A stretch of DNA of 64,000 nucleotides from Blautia schinkii DSM 10518 (GTDB taxonomy: Bacteria; Bacillota; Clostridia; Lachnospirales; Lachnospiraceae). Of this stretch, positions 16,881 to 24,479 are shown piece after piece; position 1 is the stretch's first letter, and every line of letters begins with the position of its first letter. The translations under genes were made by a program, and so were the position numbers. The notes beneath the pieces were generated by a model. It worked only from the letters and a program-made list of their open reading frames with translations. It was not told the DNA's origin and made no database searches. The stretch is from positions 62,001-126,000 of the forward strand of contig JNKJ01000019.1 of NCBI GenBank assembly GCA_000702025.1, read 5' to 3'.

Positions 16881-19310
16881 TTATTCTGCTGCTGCGGTGT
16901 AGGTGATTGTCTCCGGTGTTGTCAGAGGCTCTACACTATATTTCTCAACACGTTCATCCTTGATGACACCGGACCAGTTTAATCCGAATGCGAAATCATA
17001 GGTGTTTCCGTCTGCATCCACATAGCACTCTACATCACGCGGTACGTCTTCCAACTGTGCCTCTACTGCTTCCATGCTTGCCGGCTGCTGTTTGATCAAA
17101 AGACCGGATGGCTCTGTCTGTCCTGTGATGATAGGCAGCATTACATCTGCGCCATACATGTCGGAGCTCATATCGTTGTCGTGCAGAAGAATGGCATCTG
17201 CCAGCGGTTCAACCTCTGTCCAGACCATAGCTGCTGAAGAAGTGGAGCCCATCATAACAATGATGCGGCAGTCTTCGGATACTGCACCTTTTACATACTG
17301 AAGTGTCTCAAGATCATTGTATGTACTTGCCTGTTCTGCTGTATTTCCCTTATAGGAACGGTCCTCTTCCACTTCCTGTGTGGTCACTCCGTAGTATCCG
17401 TCGCTGATTTCCACAACCTCTGTGCCGTTTGCGATCGCCTCTTCCGGGGCAGTCTCTGCGGTGTATGCTTCATACTGCATGGAGGCTGGCAGATAAACTC
17501 CGTCTTCATCTACAGTTCCGTCTGTATAAGGCGCTTTCATTCCTACGATTGCATAATCACATGCTGCAACCTCTTCTGCAGAAGCTCTGACAATATCCTC
17601 CGGCACATAAATGGCATTGCCGTCGTCATCCTTACCGCTTGGATCATTCAGGGTGTCTGTTACTACGTTATAATATTCGCTTGCTTTCTCAATATCGATA
17701 GCCGGCTCACAGGTATAGGTGAATCCCATCCAGGCAGCACCGCTTGCTTTGTAGCTGTATGGTACATAGAGCGTTGGCTTTTCTGCGGAAGCGTCATATT
17801 CATGAATAGTATTGTCAGAGTTTTTCAGCATAACAACAGATGCTTTCTGAAGCTCTGTACCGGTAGCTTTTGCTTCCTCGGTCCATGCCGTTGCAGTGGA
17901 TTCCTCAGTATCCAGATATGCATTTTCAAAAAGTCCTGTTTCCATCTGGGTTACAAAGAACCGTGTTGCATGTTCTCTCATATTTTCCAGCGCTGCTTCT
18001 TCGCCCAGATCTTCAACCATGATCTTATAGCCTTCTATCGCAGCCTCTGTATTGCTGGTGCCGCCGATCTGGTCTACACCGTTTTCAAACAGAGCGGCAA
18101 AACGTTCGCCCTGGGTCATATCCTCCACACCAAATGCACGGGAGCCCATAGCACCGTCTGCATCCTCGGTAATCTGCCAGTCAGTGAGGATAAATCCGTC
18201 ATAGTCATTGTCACGGAGAAGGTCCATCTTAAATTCACTGTAGCCGCCTCCTACAAGCTCTCCAAGTGATCCGTCCTCAGAATAGCTGATTCCATAATTG
18301 GGCATCAGGCCGCCTGCTTTTCCTGTTACGGAATCCAGGTTAAATGCACCGTCAAAGAACGGGATTAAATGTGCGGCAAAGTTGTTCCCCGGGAATACTG
18401 TATATTTACCGGAATCATTGTGGTCATTTCGTCCGCCTTCGGAAGCGCCGGCGCCTGCATAGTGCTTCACAATCGCTACTACGGAATCGTCTCCCCAGCC
18501 AAGGTCGTTGCCTTCCTCATCATAGGTAGACTGCAGGCCAGAGATGTAAGCATTTGCCATATCTCTGTTTAAAGCCGGGTCCTCGGAAAATGTACCTGAG
18601 GTACGGTCCCAGGAGCTTTCGCTGGCTACATCCACCTGCGGTCCTAACAGCATGGTGACGCCTACGGCACGGTATGCTTTGGAATGTTCCTGTGCGGCCT
18701 GTTTTGCCGTATCGGTATTCATTGTTGCACCAAGTCCGTTTTTATCAATGATATTGGAAATATAGTTGGGGTCAATACTGATGGTAACCGGAACGCCGTG
18801 TCCGCCGTTGGTTTCCGCATATTTTTGCAGCTCGTTATTCCAGGTCACAGCCATTTCTGTGTTGCCTTCATTTCCTGCGGAACGGGTGACTCCCGCACGT
18901 CCGCCTGCTGCAAGATATTCCTCGTCAGTTCCCACATCTTTTCCAAAGGACATCCATCCGCCATGAGTTAAAAGAGGTGCAATTTCCTCTCCGCTCATCT
19001 GAGAAGCAAGGTCCTGGGCACGGGTCTTATCATCCTCTCTCCAGTCCTCATATACATCCAGCTCGCCATCCTGGTCCAAATCCTTAAATGCATATCCGTC
19101 CTGCTCAATGATGGCAACGCCGGAATCCTTGGTGTAGCCAAGGGTGTCACCGCCTTCATTGGTAACCTTGATCCAGCCGTCCTTTGTTTCCTCCTGGGAC
19201 CATTTCTCCCCGCCTGCCGCTGCATCGCCTTCTGCCGCGTAAACAGCCGTGCTGCTTACCATGGTGAGCGCAAGGCCCAGTGCCATTAACTTACTCATTC
19301 TTTTCTTCAT
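16881..19310 (-). CDS. Secreted glycoside hydrolase family 3 protein, paralog 1
   Basis: 809-aa GH3 enzyme with a signal peptide, cut after TAVYA (about residue 25). A WSQEE segment and the DLDQDGELDVYEDWR motif (residues 78-91) follow; this Asp-rich signature precedes the catalytic barrel in many Firmicute GH3 proteins. The barrel carries GPQVDVA, KHYAGAGASEGGRNDH (about 282) and FILTDWQ, with Asp 377 as the expected nucleophile. The alpha/beta sandwich follows (SVVMLKNSDNTI near residue 490), and the protein ends after FAFGLNWSGVI, without a full fibronectin-like domain. It is the second gene after the promoter at 21963, 146 bp behind paralog 2. It would act outside the cell on beta-glycosides; the substrate is unknown. 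Confidence 0.93.
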   Translation of the reverse strand: MKKRMSKLMALGLALTMVSSTAVYAAEGDAAAGGEKWSQEETKDGWIKVTNEGGDTLGYTKDSGVAIIEQDGYAFKDLDQDGELDVYEDWREDDKTRAQDLASQMSGEEIAPLLTHGGWMSFGKDVGTDEEYLAAGGRAGVTRSAGNEGNTEMAVTWNNELQKYAETNGGHGVPVTISIDPNYISNIIDKNGLGATMNTDTAKQAAQEHSKAYRAVGVTMLLGPQVDVASESSWDRTSGTFSEDPALNRDMANAYISGLQSTYDEEGNDLGWGDDSVVAIVKHYAGAGASEGGRNDHNDSGKYTVFPGNNFAAHLIPFFDGAFNLDSVTGKAGGLMPNYGISYSEDGSLGELVGGGYSEFKMDLLRDNDYDGFILTDWQITEDADGAMGSRAFGVEDMTQGERFAALFENGVDQIGGTSNTEAAIEGYKIMVEDLGEEAALENMREHATRFFVTQMETGLFENAYLDTEESTATAWTEEAKATGTELQKASVVMLKNSDNTIHEYDASAEKPTLYVPYSYKASGAAWMGFTYTCEPAIDIEKASEYYNVVTDTLNDPSGKDDDGNAIYVPEDIVRASAEEVAACDYAIVGMKAPYTDGTVDEDGVYLPASMQYEAYTAETAPEEAIANGTEVVEISDGYYGVTTQEVEEDRSYKGNTAEQASTYNDLETLQYVKGAVSEDCRIIVMMGSTSSAAMVWTEVEPLADAILLHDNDMSSDMYGADVMLPIITGQTEPSGLLIKQQPASMEAVEAQLEDVPRDVECYVDADGNTYDFAFGLNWSGVIKDERVEKYSVEPLTTPETITYTAAAE

Positions 19311-19404
19311 TTTCTTGTGATACCTCCTGTATATTTTAATTTAAATCATAACTTAGTTACTGTTTCACTGCCGTCTTGTCACAGCTTTACTACTGTTTTG
19401 TTAC

Positions 19405-19446
19405 TGCTTCGTGGTGCAGAGAGGTGCTCCATACTACACCACGAAG
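19405..19446 (-). other. Long hairpin between secreted GH3 paralogs 2 and 1
   Basis: GCTTCGTGGTG pairs with CACCACGAAGC across a 20-base loop, 11 bp after the paralog 2 stop. Downstream on the mRNA follow several ACAGTAAC-like repeats before the next ribosome binding site. There is no U-tract; it may protect the upstream message or attenuate. Confidence 0.55.
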
Positions 19447-19456
19447 CGCTGACAGC

Positions 19457-21889
19457 TTACTCTGCTGTTGCAGCTGTCGTATAAGAAATGGTTTCCGGTG
19501 TAGTAAGCGGCTCGGCGCTGTATGTTTCTACACGTTCATCCTTAATCACGCCGGACCAGTTCAGGCCGAACGCGAAATCATAGGTGTTTCCGTCTGCATC
19601 CACATAGCATTCTGCATCACGGGGCACGTCCTCTGACTGTGCCTCTACAGCATCCATGCTTGCAGGCTGCTGCATGGGAAGAAGGGCGGATGGTTCTGTG
19701 TTTCCGGCTACAATATTTGCAAGGGATTCCTGTGTATGAATGTCAGACATACCTGCATAATATACAAGAATCGCATCTGCCATCGGTTCTACCTCTGACC
19801 AGACCATACATCCAACAGAGCTCATTTTCATTAATACGATTGTTTTGCAGTTTTCTCCCACAACACTGTCTACATACTTGAGAAGCTCATAGTCCGCATA
19901 GTTGCTTGCTTTATCTGCGGACTGTCCTGTATAGGAGCGGTCTTCTTCTACTTCCTGTGTGGTCACGCCGTAATAACCGTCGGTGATTTCTACGATTTCC
20001 ACGCCATTTGCAATTGCCTCATGAGCGTTTTCTGCTGTATATTCTTCATACTGAATGGATGCCGGATGATAAACGCCGTCCTCATCTACGGAGCTGTCTG
20101 TTACCGGATTGCTTATGGCCACAAGAGCATACTGACATGCTGCGACTTCGTCTTCTGATGCGCGGATCACGTCATTCTCTGTATAGGTTCCGTCCTCTCC
20201 TGTTGGTTCGCCCACGGAGTCTGTCACTACGTTGTAATACTGGCTATATACATCCACATCTGCACATGGCTCCCAGCTATATGTCACGGTCATTTCCGGC
20301 GCGCCTGCGGCTCCATTGGGGAAAGAAACCTCTGAATGAGAAACAAATTTATAAGGGATATAAACGCTTTCTTTTTCTGCTGAAGCATCATATGCATGAA
20401 TGGCATTCTCGGAATTTTTCAGCATCACTACAGAAGCTTCCTGGCTTTTTGTTCCCAGTTCTTTGTGCTCTGCGCTCCATGCATTTGCCACTGCATTCTC
20501 AGTGGAAATATATGGATTGTCATACAGTCCTACTTCCATCTGTGTTAAGAAGAAACGTCTTGCATGCTCCTGCATTAAAGAGAGTGCCTCCTCTTCCCCG
20601 ACATCTTCTTTCATAATCTCATAACCTTCCAGAGCAGCTTCAACGTTCGTTGTGCCTCCGATCTGGTCACATCCCACTTCGAACAAACGGGCAAATCTTT
20701 CTCCTTCTGTCAAGTCCTCCACGCCATAGGTACGGGTGTCGTCCTCGGTAATCTGCCAGTCTGTCAGGATAAATCCGTCATATTCATTGCCGCGCAGCAG
20801 ATTGATCTTATACTCGCTGTAAGCTCCGGCTACCTGCTCTCCTAAAGATTCGTCCTCAGAATAAGCAATTGCATAGTTCGGCATCACGCCGCCTGCTTTT
20901 TCTGTAACAGAATCCAGGTTAAATGCTCCGTCAAAGAATGCTACCAGATGTGCCGCGAAGTTATTTCCCGGGAAAACTGTATATTTTCCGGCATCACCAT
21001 GGTCGTTACGTCCGCCTTCGGAGGCTCCGGCTCCTGCAAAGTGTTTTGCAATTGCCACTACAGAATCATCACCCCAGCCAAGGTCATTTCCCTCTTCATC
21101 ATAGGTTGACTGAAGACCGGAAACATATGCCTTTGCCAAGTCTCTGTTTAATGCCGGGTCTTCGGAATACGTTCCGCTTGTACGGCACCAGGTAGACTGT
21201 GTCGCAATATCAACCTGCGGCCCTAAGAGCATGGTCACGCCAACAGAACGGTAATCCTTGGAATTCTGCTGGGCAATCTCTTTTGCCAGCTCTGTATCCA
21301 TTGTGGAAGCCAGACCGTTTCCGTCTGCTGTCCCGGAAATTCCATTGGGGTCAATACTGATAGTGACCGGGACGCCGTGTCCGCCGTTTGCCTCTGCATA
21401 GGTCTGCAGTGCGTTGTTCCACTCTACTGCTTTTTCTGTGTTTCCTTCATTTCCTGCGGAGCGGGTGACTCCGGCACGTCCGCCTGCTGCAAGATATTCC
21501 TCGTCTACGCCAACGTCAGAACCAAAGCTTGACCATCCTCCATGTGTCAGAAGAGGCGCAATCTCTTCTCCTGTCATCTTGGACGCCAGGTCTGCTGCAC
21601 GAGCCGCATCATCCTCTCTCCAGTCCTCATATACATCCAGCTCTCCGTCCTGATCCAGGTCCTTAAATGCATATCCGTCCTGTTCGATAATGGTCACACC
21701 GGAATCCTTACTATATCCAAGTGTTGTTCCCCCTTCATTGGATACCTTGATCCAGCCGTCCGTTGTTTCTTCCTGGGACCATTTCTCCCCGCCTGCCGCT
21801 GCATCGCCTTCTGCCGCGTAAACAGCCGTGCTGCTTACCATGCTTACTGCGAGGCCCAGCGCCAGTAATTTGCTCATCCTTTTCTTCAT
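19457..21889 (-). CDS. Secreted glycoside hydrolase family 3 protein, paralog 2
   Basis: 810-aa close paralog of the gene at 16881. It shares the signal peptide (MKKRMSKLLALGLAVSMVSS), the WSQEET and DLDQDGELDVYEDWR segments, KHFAGAGASEGGRNDH, the FILTDWQ nucleophile motif and the FAFGLNWSGVI end. The ORF runs 19 codons further upstream, but GAGGAAAATC directly before 21889 marks the start. It is the first gene after the promoter at 21963-21991, whose upstream box matches the one before the third secreted GH3. With paralog 1, the membrane-bound GH3, the signal-less GH3 and GtrA it forms a long leftward operon, which implies stepwise breakdown of a beta-glycoside from outside to inside. Confidence 0.93.
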   Translation of the reverse strand: MKKRMSKLLALGLAVSMVSSTAVYAAEGDAAAGGEKWSQEETTDGWIKVSNEGGTTLGYSKDSGVTIIEQDGYAFKDLDQDGELDVYEDWREDDAARAADLASKMTGEEIAPLLTHGGWSSFGSDVGVDEEYLAAGGRAGVTRSAGNEGNTEKAVEWNNALQTYAEANGGHGVPVTISIDPNGISGTADGNGLASTMDTELAKEIAQQNSKDYRSVGVTMLLGPQVDIATQSTWCRTSGTYSEDPALNRDLAKAYVSGLQSTYDEEGNDLGWGDDSVVAIAKHFAGAGASEGGRNDHGDAGKYTVFPGNNFAAHLVAFFDGAFNLDSVTEKAGGVMPNYAIAYSEDESLGEQVAGAYSEYKINLLRGNEYDGFILTDWQITEDDTRTYGVEDLTEGERFARLFEVGCDQIGGTTNVEAALEGYEIMKEDVGEEEALSLMQEHARRFFLTQMEVGLYDNPYISTENAVANAWSAEHKELGTKSQEASVVMLKNSENAIHAYDASAEKESVYIPYKFVSHSEVSFPNGAAGAPEMTVTYSWEPCADVDVYSQYYNVVTDSVGEPTGEDGTYTENDVIRASEDEVAACQYALVAISNPVTDSSVDEDGVYHPASIQYEEYTAENAHEAIANGVEIVEITDGYYGVTTQEVEEDRSYTGQSADKASNYADYELLKYVDSVVGENCKTIVLMKMSSVGCMVWSEVEPMADAILVYYAGMSDIHTQESLANIVAGNTEPSALLPMQQPASMDAVEAQSEDVPRDAECYVDADGNTYDFAFGLNWSGVIKDERVETYSAEPLTTPETISYTTAATAE

Positions 21890-21962
21890 GATTTTCCTCT
21901 TTCGCTTCGTTTTTTTGTTGTTTTCATGCAGGTATTTTCGCTGCATGTCTTAAGATGAGCTT

Positions 21963-22026
21963 ATTAAAACACGAATTTTTCACATCTACAAGGCGCGCTG
22001 GACGAACGGCCTTTATTGTTGAAATA
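21963..22026 (-). promoter_or_regulatory. GH3 operon promoter with LytTR-like activator box, copy 1
   Basis: On the minus strand TTGTAG (21986-21991), a 17-bp spacer and TTTAAT (21963-21968). Just upstream on the plus strand are TGGAC (from 21999) and GTTGAAATA (22018-22026). The same hexamers and boxes, with identical spacings, occur before the GH3 gene at 24480. The 21-bp repeat distance between half-sites is the spacing used by LytTR-domain activators, and such a regulator is encoded next door. Confidence 0.7.
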
Positions 22027-22060
22027 TGTCATTTTTGTCTGGATATCCTGCATTTTGGAC

Positions 22061-22096
22061 GCAAAAATGCTGTTCATCCTTTGACGAACAGCATTT
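22061..22096 (-). terminator. Terminator of the GHKL/LytTR operon
   Basis: AATGCTGTTC pairs with GAACAGCATT over a 10-base loop, followed on the minus strand by TTTTTGCG. A second hairpin, CCGCACGTC/GACGTGCGG at 22110-22138, precedes it. Confidence 0.85.
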
Positions 22097-22169
22097 CTAT
22101 ATAGCAGAACCGCACGTCCTGCTCTACATGACGTGCGGCTCTCAGCAAGTACGCCGAAGCATACCTTAA

Positions 22170-22886
22170 TTAACTGTCAATGAGGGAAAGGAACCTGCTG
22201 CGGACCTCCTTCACCCTGCTCCGCCCCACAGGAAGCTCCGTTCCATCCTTCAAAATCACATGGCCTGACTGGATCTTTTGTATATAGATGTAATTGACCA
22301 GATACCCTTTATGTATCCGGATAAAGCCCAGGGGTTCCAGCACTTCCTCCAGCTTGTCCATGGTCATTTTGACCTCAAGAGGTTCCTTCTGTCCATGTAT
22401 AAAAACAAGCTGATAATTTCCGCTCCCTTCGATATAGTGAATCGTCTTGCGTTTCAAAATAACGGTCTTTGTCCGTGTGGAAAACACAAGCTGCTCTGTC
22501 TGCTGGCTGCGGGAATGCTTTTTAATATATAATCTCACAAGGTCTGTGATGTCATTCAAGAAATTGCTCTTCCGCACAAAGCCCAGTGGATAAACGGAAA
22601 AAGCTTCAAACACCCTGTCCTCGCACTCAGAAACATAGACAATTTCCACAGTATTTTTCTGAAGACGGATTCGTTTTCCGACCTCTATCCCATCCATCTG
22701 AGGCATGTCGATATCCAGAAGCACGATGTGGAAATTCTCTGTCTCCATCGCCTGCAGAAGCTCCTTGCCTGAGCAGTAGCACACAGTACGCACATCCAGC
22801 TTTTGCGCCCGAAATGCAGAAATCACAGCTCCCTCAACCACAGGCAGGGCACGCTCATCATTATCGCACAATGCAATCTTAATCAT
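22170..22886 (-). CDS. LytTR-family response regulator (AgrA/ComE-like)
   Basis: 238-aa two-component regulator. The receiver domain occupies residues 1-120, with the acidic pocket CDND near the start and the phospho-acceptor Asp 58 in LLDIDMP. The LytTR DNA-binding domain covers about 140-235 (KTIHYIEGSGNYQLVFI, then FIRIHKGYLVNYIYI). The usual KP dipeptide of the receiver is replaced by RKS, as is common in this group. The gene overlaps its kinase by 8 bp, with GGAGG before the ATG. It sits between two secreted-GH3 promoters that carry matching boxes, so control of glycosidase expression is the natural inference. Confidence 0.92.
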   Translation of the reverse strand: MIKIALCDNDERALPVVEGAVISAFRAQKLDVRTVCYCSGKELLQAMETENFHIVLLDIDMPQMDGIEVGKRIRLQKNTVEIVYVSECEDRVFEAFSVYPLGFVRKSNFLNDITDLVRLYIKKHSRSQQTEQLVFSTRTKTVILKRKTIHYIEGSGNYQLVFIHGQKEPLEVKMTMDKLEEVLEPLGFIRIHKGYLVNYIYIQKIQSGHVILKDGTELPVGRSRVKEVRSRFLSLIDS

Positions 22887-24252
22887 GCTGCTGTCCTCCC
22901 GTCATTTCCATAAGGATTTTTGCCGTAAAGTATCCGTCCTGGACAGAATACTCTGCACAGCCATTATATTTTTCTGCAATTCTCGCAACAATCTGCGTAC
23001 CATACCCATGCTGCACCTGGTCTTCCTTTGTGCTGCGGACGCCGTCCATCCAGTAGGACAGTGTGGATTTATCTGTTGTATTGCAGCAAAGAATATAAAG
23101 ATAATTTGCCTCCGGATAAATTTCCAATCTGATTTTAGGCTCTGTTTCTCCCTTTTCCCTGATGCGGCGGCATTCCTCAATAGCGTTGTCCAATAGATTG
23201 GTGAGCAGGCTGCAAAGCTCGTCATCCTGATACGGCAGCACCGGAGGCACTACCAGCAGCGAATCTATGGTAATCTGGGAATCCACCTTCGCGTACTCCA
23301 TATTTAAGATGACATTGACACTCTTATTTCCACAATTCACATAGTTTTTCGGCACGGAGAAGCTGGGGTCAGTTTCCGAAAAATAATTCTCCAGCTCCTG
23401 GTAACGCTTCTCCTGCAGCAGAATCTTCATATAGGAACGCTGGTTTTTTAAATCATGGCGGATACTGCGGATTTCTTCCATTTGTTCCTTTGCCATATAA
23501 AAGCGCTCTTTTTCTTTCTCAAGCTGCTGTTTTTCTTCCCGGAGAAGCATAATGCTGTCCTGTCCCTTGCACACAGAATAAAGCGCATAGATAGAAGCCA
23601 GCACAATAATCAAAAGGCAGAGGTAGGTTACCAGAAAACGTTTCACTTCTTCTATTCCTGTTGTGGGCCATACGGATTCTGTCACCACCAGGCACATAAG
23701 GGAAAAATCACCGCAAAGGATTAAAATCAGCCCCGGTACCGGAAGCTTTTCAAAATCATCAAAGTTCCATCTGGAAAGATACACCGCAAGCAGCGGAATA
23801 AGCAAATATACGAAAACACGGGCAGCGGCTTCCGGCCAGCCCTTTCCCAGATAAGCTCCTGTCAGATAGCTTATCTGTCCTGCAATGGAAGTTAATGACT
23901 GCAGACCTGCTATCATGGAACACCACACAATAAATTTCGTCTTGCTGCGGTACTCAGAAAAGAAGTGTAAATATAACGCCAGCGCCCCCCATTGAACCAC
24001 ACTCCAGACTACTAAAAACGGGGGACTTTTAAAAATAAAATCGGCTGCAATGCCCAGAAACGTAAAAATCAGCAGTAATATGATCCCTTCCATTGCATAC
24101 CGTGCATTTCTTTTTTTCATTCCTGCTGTGTTTTCCTTTTGGTTTCCGCGATACCGGATTCCGTGACAGGCAAAAACATATGCCACGGAAACCAACAATT
24201 GCTGAAGCACCCACGGAACCAGTTCCAATACACCGGATAATCTCATAGTCAC
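22879..24252 (-). CDS. GHKL-domain sensor histidine kinase (AgrC-like)
   Basis: 457-aa membrane kinase. Residues 1-235 carry about six to seven transmembrane helices and no large extracellular domain, like peptide- or small-ligand-sensing AgrC proteins. A coiled coil follows (REEKQQLEKEKERF). The phospho-acceptor His is in SIRHDLKNQRSY (about residue 265). The GHKL ATPase domain has LLTNLLDNAIEECRR (N box) and HGYGTQIV (G box). Translation may start at the GTG (24252) or at an ATG two codons later; GGGGAG is suitably placed for both. It is co-transcribed and overlapping with the LytTR regulator. Its signal is unknown, and no signal-peptide gene is visible nearby. Confidence 0.92.
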   Translation of the reverse strand: MTMRLSGVLELVPWVLQQLLVSVAYVFACHGIRYRGNQKENTAGMKKRNARYAMEGIILLLIFTFLGIAADFIFKSPPFLVVWSVVQWGALALYLHFFSEYRSKTKFIVWCSMIAGLQSLTSIAGQISYLTGAYLGKGWPEAAARVFVYLLIPLLAVYLSRWNFDDFEKLPVPGLILILCGDFSLMCLVVTESVWPTTGIEEVKRFLVTYLCLLIIVLASIYALYSVCKGQDSIMLLREEKQQLEKEKERFYMAKEQMEEIRSIRHDLKNQRSYMKILLQEKRYQELENYFSETDPSFSVPKNYVNCGNKSVNVILNMEYAKVDSQITIDSLLVVPPVLPYQDDELCSLLTNLLDNAIEECRRIREKGETEPKIRLEIYPEANYLYILCCNTTDKSTLSYWMDGVRSTKEDQVQHGYGTQIVARIAEKYNGCAEYSVQDGYFTAKILMEMTGGQQHD

Positions 24253-24337
24253 TCATCTCCCCCATAGAGAATTTTCATTTGTTTTATTACTTCTTTTACT
24301 GTACAAACGTCTTCCATGATATATTTGTCAGTATATC

Positions 24338-24380
24338 ACAAAAAGGCTGGTGAATGAAACGTATTTTCTGCACCAGCCTT
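24338..24380 (-). terminator. Terminator of the third secreted GH3 gene
   Basis: AAGGCTGGTG pairs with CACCAGCCTT over an 18-base loop and is followed by TTTTTGTG on the minus strand. The 100-bp leader between stop and terminator holds repeated GTTACAG/ACAGT motifs. Confidence 0.88.
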
Positions 24381-24479
24381 CCCGTATGACTTTTATTTCT
24401 GTAACTTTTTACTGTGATGTTTCACTGTAACTTTCGTAACAGTACAAACCTGTCTAAACTGTTACAAACCTTTTTATGA